Notes: generated by a model from the sequence alone, not told the origin. A stretch of DNA of 46,525 nucleotides from Halomonas ventosae (GCF_004361885.1 NZ_SNWH01000001.1:356721-403245), one strand, 5' to 3'. Shown: positions 31,496 to 41,250, numbered from the stretch's first letter. Numbers and translations: made by a program.

Positions 31496-32581
31496 TCACA
31501 GGGCCTCGAACTGGGGCAGCACGCTTTGCTTGAGAAACGGCCGGTAGTGGCGTTCCTCGATCTCGATGGGGGCCTGGTCCATGCGGGCGATGGCATCCGC
31601 CAGGCCCTGTTCGTCGTCGGGCGCTACCAGGAAATCGGCGAGTTCCTGGGTGAGGATCTCCCGGGGGCCGCTGGGGCAATCCACGCTGATCAGCGGGGTG
31701 TGCAGCAACAATGCCTCGATCAGCACTCGGGGCAGCCCTTCGGCGTCGGAGGTCAAAAGCATCGCCTTGGCCGCGGCGATCCAGGGATAGGGGTTGCGAT
31801 GGTAGCCGGCGAAGTGGACCCGCTCCTCCAGGCCGAGCTCGGCAACCTGGCGGCGAATCGCGGCCTCGTGTTCCGGCTTGCCCTTGCCCATGATCACCAG
31901 CGGCGTGTTCACCCCACTCGCGGCGTAGGCGCGCAGCAGGCGGTCGTGGCGCTTGCGCGGCTCCAGCGCGGCCACACAGAGGAAGAACTCGCCCTGGGGC
32001 AACTCGGCCGGCTCGGCGGCCATCGCGACGAAGGGCTCGCGCTCGTAGGGGTTGTAGATGGCAAGTATCCGCTCGGCTTCGAGCCCCACCATCTGCTCAA
32101 GGTTGTCCTTCACGCCCTTCGAGACGGCGATCACCTGGCGACCGTGGTAGAAGCGGCGCACCTTGTCGAAGGCGCGCTTGCGCTTGGCCGGATCGCTGAA
32201 CTTGGCCGAGACGTCGGACTTCACCCAGAAATAGAGGTTGGGATGCTGCAGATGGCGGGTGATCTTGTCACAGGAGCAGGAGATCACCACGTCTGGCCGC
32301 CAGGCCTTCAGGGCGCGGGCGATGCGAGCGGCCTGCCACTTCTCGGTGAGCACCGTGGTGGTGGCCTTGGTGAAGGGGGTGACCACACCGAGGTTCTCGA
32401 TGGCAAGGCCATCGGGGATGCGATGCTCGATGCGTTCGCGCAGGGTGAAGACGATCACCTGGTGGCCACGCTGGCGCAGCTGGTCGGCGGTGTAGAGCAG
32501 CGACTTCTGGGCGCCGCCGCCGTAGAGGTCCTCGATGACGAAGGCGAAGCGCTTGTGCGAGGCCGAGGTCCTGGGGCTCAT
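31496..32581 (-). CDS. Glycosyltransferase, GT4-type fold (LPS core)
   Basis: 361 residues. It begins MSPRTSASHKRFAFVIEDLYGGGAQKSLLYTADQL with the GGGAQ loop. The C-terminal donor domain has FLCVAALEPRKRHDRLLRAYA, VIMGKGKPEHEAAIRRQVAELGLEERVHFAG and TSDAEGLPRVLIEALLLHTPLISVDCPSGPREIL, with the EGLPxxLIEA Glu-X7-Glu motif. It is probably an LPS-core sugar transferase; the donor cannot be decided. It is the first gene of the three-gene minus-strand group, 27 bp before the kinase-like gene. Confidence 0.9.
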   Translation of the reverse strand: MSPRTSASHKRFAFVIEDLYGGGAQKSLLYTADQLRQRGHQVIVFTLRERIEHRIPDGLAIENLGVVTPFTKATTTVLTEKWQAARIARALKAWRPDVVISCSCDKITRHLQHPNLYFWVKSDVSAKFSDPAKRKRAFDKVRRFYHGRQVIAVSKGVKDNLEQMVGLEAERILAIYNPYEREPFVAMAAEPAELPQGEFFLCVAALEPRKRHDRLLRAYAASGVNTPLVIMGKGKPEHEAAIRRQVAELGLEERVHFAGYHRNPYPWIAAAKAMLLTSDAEGLPRVLIEALLLHTPLISVDCPSGPREILTQELADFLVAPDDEQGLADAIARMDQAPIEIEERHYRPFLKQSVLPQFEAL

Positions 32582-32862
32582 GGCGCCTTTTGGTCCCAGG
32601 TCATCAGCAGGAAAACGCGCAGCCAGGTGCGAAACAGGGCTGGGCGCGCAGTGTCAGCTCGGGGCATGGCCATGGGAACATCATCGTGTTGGGGCCGAAA
32701 GCCGGTGATTCTATCACAGCCGGACGCGCTGCCGTCATGTCGCCGCTGCGTTACACTTCAGGGCGATACGGCGCGGGCATGCCGTCACATTTACCAGAGA
32801 CAGATACCCAGGGCAGGCCTTTTCGTTTGCTGAAGCGGCTGACCTCGAGCGGGGGGATCAAG

Positions 32863-33321
32863 ATGATCGATGCGATACAGCGATTCTTCAATGCAATGAA
32901 GGCCGGTGGCGCAGAGGCCGAAGAGGCCGCGACCTCCCTGGAACTGGCCACGGCGGCATTGCTCTTCGAGGTGGCACGTGCCGACTATCGCCTCGATGAC
33001 AGCGAGCTGGCGCTGCTGCGCGAACTGCTGCAGCGGCGCTTTGGCCTGGCGGAGGCGGACCTCGACGAGCTGATGCGCCTGGCCCGGGAAGAGGCGGAGA
33101 CGGCGGTCGACCATTACCGTTTCGTCAGCCTGGTCAAGGAGCACTTCGATTACGACCAGCGTTGCGAGCTGGTGCGCATGATGTGGTCGTTGTCGCTGGC
33201 CGATGGCGAGCAGCACCACCTGGAGGAGCACCGTATCCGCCGCCTGGCCGAGCTGCTGCATGTCAGCCACTCTGACTTCATCCACGCGAAGCTGAAGGTA
33301 CAGCAGGCTGCCGACGACTGA
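32863..33321 (+). CDS. TerB family (tellurite resistance-like) protein
   Basis: 152 residues from the ATG at 32863, with a run of G before it. An all-helical domain covers most of the chain: ATSLELATAALLFEVARADYRLDDSELALLRELLQRRFGL, and later EHFDYDQRCELVRMMWSLSLADGEQHHLEEHRIRRLAELLHVSHSDFI. The paired acidic stretches (DYRLDDSE and DGEQHHLEEH) match the metal-binding motifs of TerB. No other ter gene is nearby, and isolated TerB-like proteins are common and of unknown role. The gap 32582-32862 holds a possible -10 (TACACT, 32753). Confidence 0.82.
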   Translation: MIDAIQRFFNAMKAGGAEAEEAATSLELATAALLFEVARADYRLDDSELALLRELLQRRFGLAEADLDELMRLAREEAETAVDHYRFVSLVKEHFDYDQRCELVRMMWSLSLADGEQHHLEEHRIRRLAELLHVSHSDFIHAKLKVQQAADD

Positions 33322-33441
33322 GCTGGCAGGGCGCCTGCTGGCCATTTCAGCCGCAAGAGGGGTTTCGTGAACAACAATTCCAGCCCGCAGGATGTGCTTC
33401 GTGAATAGAACAGCTAACCAGGACAGACAGGGAGACAGGGA

Positions 33442-34800
33442 ATGAAGATCACCATCTTTGGAACGGGCTACGTGGGGCTGGTGACGGGCACCTGCCTGGC
33501 CGATGTGGGCCACGACGTGCTGTGTGTCGACGTGGACGCGGAGAAGATCGCGCGCCTGGAGGGTGGCGAGATTCCCATCTTCGAGCCAGGGCTTGAGCCC
33601 ATGGTCAAGGCCAACGTGGACGCGGGCCGGCTACGCTTCACTACCGATGCGCAGCAGGCGGTAGCCTTCGGCACCCTGCAGTTCATCGCCGTGGGTACCC
33701 CGCCCGATGAGGACGGCAGCGCCGATCTCAAATACGTGCTGGCGGTGGCCGAGACCATCGGCACGCACATGGCGCAGTACAAGGTGATCGTCGACAAGTC
33801 CACGGTGCCGGTGGGGACCGCCGACCGGGTACGCCAGCGGGTGGCCGCGGCGCTCCAGGCCCGCGGCGAGGCGATCGACTTCGATGTCTGTTCCAACCCG
33901 GAATTCCTCAAGGAGGGGGCGGCCATCGAGGACTTCACCCACGGGGCGCGGATCATCGTGGGTACCGAGTCCGAGCGGGTCAAGGGGCTGATGCGCGAGT
34001 GCTATGCCCCTTACATTCGCCTGCACGACAAGCTGATGTTCATGGACGTGCGGGCAGCGGAGCTGACCAAGTATGCGGCCAACGCCATGCTGGCGACCAA
34101 GATCAGCTTCATGAACGAGATCGCCAACCTGGCCGAGCGGCTGGGAGCCGACGTGGAGCAGGTGCGCCGTGGCATCGGCTCGGACCCGCGTATCGGCTAT
34201 CAGTTTATCTATCCGGGCTGCGGCTATGGCGGTTCCTGCTTCCCCAAGGACGTGCAGGCGCTGGCCCGCACCGCCAGCGACGTGGACTACCAGGCCGAGC
34301 TACTGATCGCGGTGGAGTGCGTGAACCGACGCCAGAAGCAGACCCTGTTCACCAAGCTGGCCCAGGCCTTCGACGGCGAACTGGCCGGCAAGACCGTCGC
34401 CCTGTGGGGCTTGGCCTTCAAGCCCAACACCGATGACATGCGCGATGCTCCCAGCCGTACCCTGATGGAGGCGCTGTGGGAGGCCGGTGCCAGGGTACAG
34501 GCCTATGACCCCGAGGCGATGAGGGAGTGCCGGCGGCTTTATGGCGAGCGCGACGACCTGCTGCTGGCGGGGGATCGCATCCAGGCGGTGAAGGGCGCCG
34601 ATGCGCTGGTGATCTGCACCGAGTGGAAGGAGTTTCGTAGCGTTGACTTCGCCTGGCTGACGCAGCAGCTGGCCGCACCGGTGGTCGTCGACGGACGCAA
34701 CCTCTTCGAGCCGGACGCTATCAAGGCCGCCGGGCTGCGCTACTTCGCTGTGGGGCGGGGCGACTCCCTCGCCGTCGAGCAAGATGCTTCGGTGACATAA
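33442..34800 (+). CDS. ugd: UDP-glucose 6-dehydrogenase
   Basis: 452 residues. It oxidises UDP-glucose to UDP-glucuronate for capsule, exopolysaccharide or [27 protein letters not shown] is the NAD-binding GxGYVG motif; the central domain has [14 protein letters not shown] and [18 protein letters not shown] with the catalytic Lys; the active-site Cys is in [17 protein letters not shown]; the C-terminal UDP-binding domain holds [18 protein letters not shown]. The last codons (EQDASVT) lie in a 25-bp tandem duplication described separately. A purine-rich GACAGGGAG precedes the ATG. Confidence 0.97.
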   Translation: MKITIFGTGYVGLVTGTCLADVGHDVLCVDVDAEKIARLEGGEIPIFEPGLEPMVKANVDAGRLRFTTDAQQAVAFGTLQFIAVGTPPDEDGSADLKYVLAVAETIGTHMAQYKVIVDKSTVPVGTADRVRQRVAAALQARGEAIDFDVCSNPEFLKEGAAIEDFTHGARIIVGTESERVKGLMRECYAPYIRLHDKLMFMDVRAAELTKYAANAMLATKISFMNEIANLAERLGADVEQVRRGIGSDPRIGYQFIYPGCGYGGSCFPKDVQALARTASDVDYQAELLIAVECVNRRQKQTLFTKLAQAFDGELAGKTVALWGLAFKPNTDDMRDAPSRTLMEALWEAGARVQAYDPEAMRECRRLYGERDDLLLAGDRIQAVKGADALVICTEWKEFRSVDFAWLTQQLAAPVVVDGRNLFEPDAIKAAGLRYFAVGRGDSLAVEQDASVT

Positions 34801-34831
34801 AGAGCGAGATGCTTTGCTGACATAAAGAAAG
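34782..34831 (+). repeat. 25-bp tandem duplication at the end of ugd
   Basis: AGATGCTTCGGTGACATAAA plus GAGCG, followed at once by AGATGCTTTGCTGACATAAA plus GAAAG: 21 of 25 positions match. The first unit contains the ugd stop codon, and the second leads into the ribosome site of the next gene. Confidence 0.85.
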
Positions 34832-34843
34832 GAGGTGGCGTCG

Positions 34844-36085
34844 ATGAGCCATGAGATCGTGGTAATGGGGGCCGGGATGGTTGGCGTATCGGTGGCCTGG
34901 CACCTGGCGCGGCGCGGGCATGCGGTCACCCTGGTCGACCGCCGCGAGCCGGGGCGTGAGACCTCCTTCGGCAATGCCGGCATCATCCAGCGTGAGGCGG
35001 TGCAGCCCTATGCCTTCCCACGGGATCTCGCCACCATGCTGCGGGTATTGCCCAATCGCCGGGTCGATATCCGCTATCGTCCGGCGGCCATGGTGCAGTC
35101 GGCGGAGCCATTGTTGCAGTATTGGCGGAATTCCGCGCCCAAGCGCTATGCGCGCATCGTGCCCGAGTACGCCTCCTTGATCTGCCTGTCGCTGGACGCC
35201 CATGCGCCGATGGTCGAGGCCGCAGGGGCGGAGGCGCTGGTGCGTCGCCAGGGCTGGCTCGAGCTCTATCGTAGCCAGGCGGCCATGGCCTCGCGTCTGG
35301 GTGATGCCGAGGTCAACGCCGAACGCTTCGGGGTGCGCTACCGGGCGCTGGATGGTGGTGAGCTCGCGGCCCTGGAGCCTGACCTGGCCGGTGACCTGGC
35401 CGGCGCGATTCACTGGCAGCAACCCTGGACGGTAGTTGATCCCGGCGCCTTGGTGCAGGCCTATGCCCGTAGCGTCGAGGCCCTGGGAGGGCGCGTGCAG
35501 CAGGCGGAAGTGACCGGCATCGCTCGCCAAGGCGAGGGGTGGCGAGTGAGCACCGCTGCGGGCGTGCTTAAGGCTGAGCAGCTGGTGATGGCCATGGGGC
35601 CCTGGTCGCGAGACTGGATGGCCGACCTGGGGCTCGATATCCCGCTGTTCGTCAAGCGTGGCTATCACATGCATTACGCCACGAGCGGCTCGGCCAGGCT
35701 CGGGCATTGGGTGATGGATGCCGAGGTCGGTTACCTGCTGGCGCCGATGCAGGCGGGCATTCGCCTGACCACCGGCGCCGAACTTGAACGCCTCGAGGCG
35801 CCGGCGCATCTGGCGCAGCTTAACGCTGCCGAGCGGGTGGCAAGGCAGCTGTTCCCCTTGGGTGAGCGGCTGGATCCAGCACCCTGGAAGGGCGCGCGGC
35901 CCTGCACGCCGGACATGAAGCCGGTGATCGGCCCGGCGCCGGGCCAGCAAGGGCTGTGGCTGGCGCTCGGCCATGGCCACCAGGGCTTTACCCTGGGCCC
36001 GGCCACCGGCCGTCTGCTGGCGCAAATGATGGACGGCGAGCGTCCCGAGATCGACATGGCGCCGTTTAGGGCCGATCGGTTCTGA
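34844..36085 (+). CDS. FAD-dependent amino-acid oxidoreductase (DadA-like)
   Basis: 413 residues from the ATG at 34844 (AAAGGAGG nine bases upstream). The N terminus EIVVMGAGMVGVSVAWHLARRGHAVTLVDRREPGRETSFGNAG holds the GxGxxG FAD motif and the ETSFGNAG stretch of DAO/DadA proteins. The C-terminal end has KPVIGPAPGQQGLWLALGHGHQGFTLGPATGRLLAQMM, the second FAD contact. D-amino acid dehydrogenases of this type feed electrons to the respiratory chain. The family also includes other amino-acid oxidases, so the substrate is open. It follows ugd by 43 bp; whether the two are co-transcribed is unclear. Confidence 0.88.
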   Translation: MSHEIVVMGAGMVGVSVAWHLARRGHAVTLVDRREPGRETSFGNAGIIQREAVQPYAFPRDLATMLRVLPNRRVDIRYRPAAMVQSAEPLLQYWRNSAPKRYARIVPEYASLICLSLDAHAPMVEAAGAEALVRRQGWLELYRSQAAMASRLGDAEVNAERFGVRYRALDGGELAALEPDLAGDLAGAIHWQQPWTVVDPGALVQAYARSVEALGGRVQQAEVTGIARQGEGWRVSTAAGVLKAEQLVMAMGPWSRDWMADLGLDIPLFVKRGYHMHYATSGSARLGHWVMDAEVGYLLAPMQAGIRLTTGAELERLEAPAHLAQLNAAERVARQLFPLGERLDPAPWKGARPCTPDMKPVIGPAPGQQGLWLALGHGHQGFTLGPATGRLLAQMMDGERPEIDMAPFRADRF

Positions 36086-36237
36086 GGCTGACGCGTCGAC
36101 TCGCACTGTGATTGATGGTGAGCAGAGAAAACAATCGCCTTGCACGTCGAGGCGTTGAGCCCACAGCTCCTGCAAGGGGTTTTTCCCTCGATCGCGATGA
36201 GTGACCCCATCGCCTGGTAAGCGGGCTGATGGGCGGC

Positions 36238-36663
36238 TTACTGCTTGGCCTGGCGCCTGCGCTGGAAGACATGCATCAACAGCTTGATCAGCAGGGTGAA
36301 GACGAACACTAGCCAGCCGGCGGTGGCCAATACATTGAACAGTAGCATCTTCTGTTCGCCGTTCATGGGGGTGATGAGGTGGTCGATGACCATGCCCAGC
36401 AGGAAGGCTAGGGTCAGCGGTAGGGCCAGGATGTGCATCCACATCTCGGTGCGCCGCTTGCGCACGTGGTAGCGACCGAGCAGTACCCGGATGGGGCGAT
36501 GCACGAAGCTGATCAGGATCAGGCTGCCGACCATCAGCAGCGCAGCGAGGCTGGGCTCGATACTGCCGAGGTGCGCGGAGATACTCACCGACCAGTAGAG
36601 CACCAGCCACATGAAGCCGGCCAGGATGGCGACGATATCGGCATAGTGTCGTACCTTGGGCAT
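36238..36663 (-). CDS. Hypothetical membrane protein with four helices
   Basis: 141 residues from the ATG at 36663 (TGAGGA upstream). Four hydrophobic segments are visible: IVAILAGFMWLVLYWSV, LAALLMVGSLILISFV, HILALPLTLAFLLGMVI and LATAGWLVFVFTLLIKLLM, with a basic loop (RYHVRKRRTEMW) and a basic tail (QRRRQAKQ). I do not recognise the family. It converges on the DadA-like gene and is divergent from pyrC. No signal peptide or enzymatic motif is visible. Confidence 0.7.
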   Translation of the reverse strand: MPKVRHYADIVAILAGFMWLVLYWSVSISAHLGSIEPSLAALLMVGSLILISFVHRPIRVLLGRYHVRKRRTEMWMHILALPLTLAFLLGMVIDHLITPMNGEQKMLLFNVLATAGWLVFVFTLLIKLLMHVFQRRRQAKQ

Positions 36664-36861
36664 CGAGTCCTCATGAGGCCGGGCAGGGGGGCGACGTGAA
36701 CGCTGGCACCATGATACGGCATTGCGCGGCGCTTGAAGAGTCGCGGTCGCGGATGTACCTGGGGCTCGGGTCAATCGCGGGGTTGCGATATACTGACCGC
36801 CCCTTGGCTCATGCCTCGCGGCGATGGTGTCGCTGCAGGGGCTTTCGACACAGGACCTGCC

Positions 36862-37905
36862 GTGAATTCGATCACCCTGACCCGCCCGGACGACTGGCAT
36901 CTCCACCTGCGCGACGGCGAGGCCATGGCGGCTGTGGTGGCCGCCAGTGCCCGCCAGATGGGCCGCGCCATCATCATGCCCAACCTCAAGCCGCCGGTGA
37001 CCACCACCGAGCAGGCGCAGGCCTATCGCCAGCGGATCCTCGCGGCGCTGCCTGCCGGGGCCGATTTCGAGCCACTGATGACGCTCTATCTGACCGACAC
37101 TACGCCGGTTGATGAGATCGAGCGGGCTTGCGCCAGCGGCTTGGTGCATGCAGTGAAGCTCTATCCCGCCGGGGCGACCACCCACTCGGCCTCTGGTGTC
37201 ACCGACCTTAGCCATTGCGATGCGGCGATTGCCGCCATGGCACGACTGGGCCTCCCGCTGCTGGTGCATGGCGAGGTCACCGACGACGATATTGACATCT
37301 TCGACCGCGAGGCGGTGTTCATCGAGCGAATCATGAAGCCGCTGCTCGAGCGCCATCCAGAACTGAAGGTAGTCTTCGAGCACATCACCACCGCCGAGGC
37401 CGCCGATTTCGTGGCTGCGGCGCCGGCCAATGTCGCCGCCACCATCACTGCCCACCACCTGCTGTTCAACCGCAACAAGATGCTGGTGGGCGGTATCCGT
37501 CCCCATTATTACTGCCTGCCAATTCTCAAGCGCGAACGTCATCGCCAGGCGCTGCTGGCCGCGGCGACCTCAGGTAGCGCTAAGTTCTTCCTGGGCACCG
37601 ATAGCGCTCCCCATGCCCGTGGCGACAAGGAGAGTGCCTGCGGCTGCGCGGGGGCCTATACCGCGCCGGCGGCCCTGGAGCTCTATGCTACGGCCTTCGA
37701 GCAGGCCGGTGCCCTCGAGCGTCTCGAGGGCTTCGCTAGCCACTTCGGCGCCGACTTCTACGGCATGGCGCGCAACACCGAGACCGTGACCCTGGTGCGC
37801 GCGCCCTGGCCGCTGCCCGAGGCGCTGCCCTATGTCGAGGGCCAGAGCATCGTTCCCCTGGCCGCCGGCGAGACGCTCGACTGGCGGTTCCAGGCACCGA
37901 GCTGA
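36862..37905 (+). CDS. pyrC: Dihydroorotase
   Basis: 347 residues (E. coli PyrC has 348). It closes the dihydroorotate ring in pyrimidine synthesis. [20 protein letters not shown] carries the HxH zinc ligands; the carboxylated Lys is in [13 protein letters not shown]; further ligands are in [18 protein letters not shown] and FEHITT; the catalytic Asp is in [20 protein letters not shown]. The start is a GTG at 36862 with AGGA ten bases upstream. A -10-like TATACT lies at 36789-36794 with a weak -35, leaving a leader of about 65 bp. Confidence 0.97.
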   Translation: MNSITLTRPDDWHLHLRDGEAMAAVVAASARQMGRAIIMPNLKPPVTTTEQAQAYRQRILAALPAGADFEPLMTLYLTDTTPVDEIERACASGLVHAVKLYPAGATTHSASGVTDLSHCDAAIAAMARLGLPLLVHGEVTDDDIDIFDREAVFIERIMKPLLERHPELKVVFEHITTAEAADFVAAAPANVAATITAHHLLFNRNKMLVGGIRPHYYCLPILKRERHRQALLAAATSGSAKFFLGTDSAPHARGDKESACGCAGAYTAPAALELYATAFEQAGALERLEGFASHFGADFYGMARNTETVTLVRAPWPLPEALPYVEGQSIVPLAAGETLDWRFQAPS

Positions 37906-37974
37906 TCTGATGAGGCAGCGTCAGCAAAGCCACCGGCGGAGCCGGTAGTGGTGCGCGCTTCGGAGTGGCAGGCG

Positions 37975-38844
37975 TCATGCATGCCGGTTCTTGGCGTCAT
38001 GCATGTCGGCGGCCTGAAGGGTGTTCTCAAGCAGCGAGGCGACGGTCATGGGGCCGACCCCGCCGGGGACCGGGGTGATCCAGCTGGCGCGCTCGGCGGC
38101 GGGGGCGAAGTCGATGTCACCGATCAGCCGGCCGTCCTCCTGGCGGTTGATGCCCACGTCGATGACGATGGCGCCGGGCTTGATCCATTCGCCCTCGACC
38201 AGTTGGCGCTTGCCCACCGCGACCACCAGCAGGTCGGCACGCCGCACGTGAGCCTCGAGGTTGCGGGTGAAGCGATGGCAGACGGTGGTGGTACAGCCGG
38301 CCAGCATTAGCTCGAGTGACATGGGTCGACCGACGATGTTGGAGGCACCGACCACAGTGGCATCCAGGCCGCGGACCTGCAGGCCGGTTTCCTGCAGCAG
38401 GGTCATGATGCCCTTGGGCGTGCAGGGACGCAGCAGCGGCAGCCGCTGGGCCAGGCGTCCCAGGTTGTAGGGGTGGAAGCCATCGACGTCCTTGTGGGGG
38501 AGAATGCGCTCGAGGATCGGCCCGGTGTCGAGGTGCTCGGGTAGCGGCAGCTGGACCAGGATGCCGTCGACGTTGGGGTCGGCGTTGAGCCGGTCGATCA
38601 GTGCCTCGAGTGCCTGCTGCGCAGTGTCGGCGGGCAATTCGTGCATGAAGGAGTGGATGCCGGCCTTCTCGCAGGCCTTGCGCTTGTTGCGGACATAGAC
38701 GTGGGAAGCCGGATCCTCACCCACCAGAACCACGGCCAGTCCAGGAATGCGCTCTCCGTTCTCGCGGCGCGCCTGTACCTGGCGTGCGACCTGCTGGCGA
38801 ACTCGGGCGGCAATCGATTTGCCATCGATCAGTTGAGCGGTCAT
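37975..38844 (-). CDS. folD: Bifunctional methylenetetrahydrofolate dehydrogenase/cyclohydrolase
   Basis: 289 residues from the ATG at 38844 (AGAAGGAAG upstream). FolD interconverts 5,10-methylene-, methenyl- and 10-formyl-THF with NADP. Visible motifs are [17 protein letters not shown] with the catalytic Lys, [50 protein letters not shown] and [20 protein letters not shown]. It is convergent with pyrC (70 bp between stops). The neighbouring tRNA cluster is transcribed in the opposite direction. Confidence 0.97.
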   Translation of the reverse strand: MTAQLIDGKSIAARVRQQVARQVQARRENGERIPGLAVVLVGEDPASHVYVRNKRKACEKAGIHSFMHELPADTAQQALEALIDRLNADPNVDGILVQLPLPEHLDTGPILERILPHKDVDGFHPYNLGRLAQRLPLLRPCTPKGIMTLLQETGLQVRGLDATVVGASNIVGRPMSLELMLAGCTTTVCHRFTRNLEAHVRRADLLVVAVGKRQLVEGEWIKPGAIVIDVGINRQEDGRLIGDIDFAPAAERASWITPVPGGVGPMTVASLLENTLQAADMHDAKNRHA

Positions 38845-38955
38845 CGAGCTTCCTTCTGGTCGGGGATGAGATGGATGAGGCGTAATCGGGGCAGGGATTT
38901 TCGCATGCCAGGGCCCCGAGGCAAAGCGGCCGGGCGGCGGAAGCGCGGTTCTTGC

Positions 38956-38983
38956 TTGACCCCAGTGGAAAGTTCCGTAGAAT
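38956..38983 (+). promoter_or_regulatory. Promoter of the tRNA cluster
   Basis: TTGACC, 16 bp, TAGAAT, ending 54 bp before the first tRNA, followed by a GC-rich discriminator (ACGCAGCGC) typical of stringently controlled stable-RNA promoters. Confidence 0.7.
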
Positions 38984-39037
38984 ACGCAGCGCTTGACGAG
39001 GCCCCCTGCGGCGGCGTCAGGGCCGTGCAAGAGCCGG

Positions 39038-39114
39038 CGGGGTGTAGCGCAGTCTGGTAGCGCGCCTGCTTTGGGAGCAGGATGTCGGGGGTTCGAATCC
39101 CTCCACCCCGACCA
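39038..39114 (+). tRNA. tRNA-Pro (anticodon TGG)
   Basis: 77 nt with encoded CCA. Acceptor stem CGGGGTG / CACCCCG, anticodon loop CTTTGGGA within GCCTGCTTTGGGAGCAGG, T loop GTTCGAATC. First gene of the cluster. Confidence 0.96.
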
Positions 39115-39182
39115 TAACCTGTTGATTGAGAAAGATTTATTTCTCGTTGCGGGTTGCGGTCAGGCGCTCTGAGTCATACAAT

Positions 39183-39259
39183 GCGCCCATAGCTCAACCG
39201 GATAGAGCAACGGCCTTCTAAGCCGTAGGTTGCAGGTTCGAATCCTGCTGGGCGCGCCA
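39183..39259 (+). tRNA. tRNA-Arg (anticodon TCT)
   Basis: 77 nt with encoded CCA. Acceptor GCGCCCA / TGGGCGC, anticodon arm CGGCCTTCTAAGCCG, T loop GTTCGAATC. It lies 68 bp after tRNA-Pro. Confidence 0.95.
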
Positions 39260-39330
39260 TGTGTTGCATGGAGTTGCCAGTAGCAGTTCATGCGATCCCT
39301 TCAAGCGTTGAGCAAGACCCGTGTCGTCAT

Positions 39331-39406
39331 GGTGGATGTAGCTCAGTGGTAGAGCCCCGGATTGTGGCTCCGGTGGTCGTGGGTTCGATCCCCATCATCC
39401 ACCCCA
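39331..39406 (+). tRNA. tRNA-His (anticodon GTG), copy 1
   Basis: 76 nt including the encoded extra 5' G (G-1 pairing with C73) and CCA. Acceptor GTGGATG / CATCCAC, anticodon arm CCGGATTGTGGCTCCGG. Confidence 0.96.
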
Positions 39407-39429
39407 TCTCGACATGATCTCCAGGCAGT

Positions 39430-39505
39430 GGTGGATGTAGCTCAGTGGTAGAGCCCCGGATTGTGGCTCCGGTGGTCGTGGGTTCGATCCCCATCATCCA
39501 CCCCA
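39430..39505 (+). tRNA. tRNA-His (anticodon GTG), copy 2
   Basis: Identical over all 76 nt to copy 1, offset by exactly 99 bp. The 23-bp spacer is not duplicated. Confidence 0.96.
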
Positions 39506-39702
39506 TTGCCTTTGTCATCAGCTTCGCTTTCCCCGCGTTGATTCCGTTGTTGCCGCCTGCCGTTCATGGCGAGCGCCGTCATGCTTTTGGCCACTCGGCG
39601 AGCCCTTTTCTGCCCCTCGGTGACCCTCCTCGGCAGCGCCGAAAAACCCTCGCGCGCCCCTTGTAATGTGTCGTCAGGCCCCCATCTGTTCAGGCATGGT
39701 GC

Positions 39703-39731
39703 TTGCCAGTATCGGGCGGGATTCTTAGAAT
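39703..39731 (+). promoter_or_regulatory. Promoter of tig
   Basis: TTGCCA, 17 bp, TAGAAT, ending 57 bp before the tig start. Near-consensus sigma70 promoter. The remainder of the gap from 39506 shows no gene. Confidence 0.75.
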
Positions 39732-39788
39732 CATCCCTTTGACCCTTTCACGCTTTCACAGAACGCCCCAGCCGGTAGAGGATATTTC

Positions 39789-41162
39789 ATGCAAGTTTCC
39801 GTCGATACGACCTCCCCGATAGAACGCCGCATCAAGGTTCAGGTGCCGGCCGCCGAGGTCGACGAGGCCGTTGCTGCCCGTCTCAAGGACGCCGCGAAGA
39901 CCGTGCGCATGGACGGCTTTCGCAAGGGCAAGGTTCCGATGTCGGTGATTCGTCAGCGCTATGGGCGCGGCGTGCGCGATGAGGTGGTGGGCGAAGTGAT
40001 GCGCGAGCGCTATGTGCGTGCCATCTCGGAAAACGCGCTCAATCCGGCCGGGTATCCGCAGATCGAAGCCGACGTCAACGAGGAAGGCAAGGATCTGGAG
40101 TTCACCGCTACCCTCGAGATCTATCCCGAGGTCGAGCTATCGTCCATCGAGGGCGCCGAGATCGAGCGGCCGGTGGTCGAAGTGAGCGAGACCGATGTCG
40201 ACGAGATGATCGACACCCTGCGCAAGCAGAATGCCGGCTGGGAGGCGGTCGAGCGCCCTGCCGAGGACGGGGATCAAGTCACGATCGACTTCCAGGGCTT
40301 CCTGGGCGATGAGCCCTTCGAGGGCGGCAGCGCCGAGGGTCACGAGCTGGTGATCGGGTCGGGCAGTTTCATCCCCGGGTTCGAGGAGCAGCTGATCGGT
40401 GCCCGGGCGGGCGAGGACAAGACCATCGAGGTCACCTTCCCCGAGGATTACCAGGCCGAACAGCTAGCTGGGCAGGATGCGACCTTCAAGGTCAAGGTCC
40501 AGGCCGTCAAGGGCCAGGCGCTGCCCGAGGTGGATGCCGAGTTCATCGAGAAGTTCGGCGTCGAGGATGGCGATCTGGATAGGTTCCGTGCCGAGGTTAA
40601 GCAGAACATGATCCGCGAGGCGAACCAGGCCGCCGACAATCGCGTCAAGCAGCAGGTGCTCGAGGCGCTGAAGAAGGCCAACGACATCCCAGTGCCCCAG
40701 GCGTTGGTACAGCAGGAGACCGAGGGTCTCAAGCGCCAGGCGGCTCAGCAGTTCGGTCTGGGTGAGGACTTCGATGTCAGCCAGTTGCCCGACGAGCTGT
40801 TTGCCGAGCAGGCCAAAAGCCGGGTGCAGGTCGGCCTGCTGCTGGCCGAGGTGATCAAGACTCACGAGCTCGATGCCTCCGACGACGAGATTCGGGCCAA
40901 GGTCGAGGAGCTGGCCCAGCAGTACCAGGATCCGCAGCAGGTGGTCGAGTACTACATGGCCAATGACCAGATGAAGACCCAGGTCAGGTCCGCCGTGCTG
41001 GAAGAGAAGGCCGTCGACGTGCTGCTTGAGCAGGCCAACGTCAAGGACGTGGCAATGAGCTATCAAGAGGCCCTGGCCGCCGCCCAGCAACAGGGTGAAG
41101 TCGCCGACGAAGGCGAAGAAGAGGCCGAGAGCGATGAGCAGGACGAGCAGAAGCAGGCCTGA
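39789..41162 (+). CDS. tig: Trigger factor
   Basis: 457 residues. Ribosome-bound chaperone and prolyl isomerase acting on nascent chains at the tunnel exit. The N-terminal ribosome-binding domain has the signature GFRKGKVPMSVIRQRYG; the FKBP-type PPIase domain lies at about 160-245 (DGDQVTIDFQGFLGDEPFEGG, GSGSFIPGFEEQLIG); the C-terminal helical chaperone domain ends in an acidic, Gln-rich tail (EAESDEQDEQKQA). AGAGGA precedes the ATG. It heads the conserved tig-clpP-clpX-lon-hupB series. Confidence 0.98.
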   Translation: MQVSVDTTSPIERRIKVQVPAAEVDEAVAARLKDAAKTVRMDGFRKGKVPMSVIRQRYGRGVRDEVVGEVMRERYVRAISENALNPAGYPQIEADVNEEGKDLEFTATLEIYPEVELSSIEGAEIERPVVEVSETDVDEMIDTLRKQNAGWEAVERPAEDGDQVTIDFQGFLGDEPFEGGSAEGHELVIGSGSFIPGFEEQLIGARAGEDKTIEVTFPEDYQAEQLAGQDATFKVKVQAVKGQALPEVDAEFIEKFGVEDGDLDRFRAEVKQNMIREANQAADNRVKQQVLEALKKANDIPVPQALVQQETEGLKRQAAQQFGLGEDFDVSQLPDELFAEQAKSRVQVGLLLAEVIKTHELDASDDEIRAKVEELAQQYQDPQQVVEYYMANDQMKTQVRSAVLEEKAVDVLLEQANVKDVAMSYQEALAAAQQQGEVADEGEEEAESDEQDEQKQA

Positions 41163-41179
41163 TCACGCCACGTTGCTAC

Positions 41180-41203
41180 CTGCCTGACCAGCCGGTCGGG
41201 CAG
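41180..41203 (+). terminator. Hairpin between tig and clpP
   Basis: CTGCCTGACC / GGTCGGGCAG, 10 bp with one G-T pair and a 4-nt loop. Not followed by a T-run; possibly a partial attenuator. Confidence 0.5.
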
Positions 41204-41250
41204 CGTGTTACCCCACGCTTCCATTCATCGGAACCAAGGACATCACTTAG

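Noticed and set aside
39327..39518. Minus-strand open frame with a repeated peptide over the tRNA-His genes
   Set aside because: It is the complement of two identical tRNA genes, not a protein.
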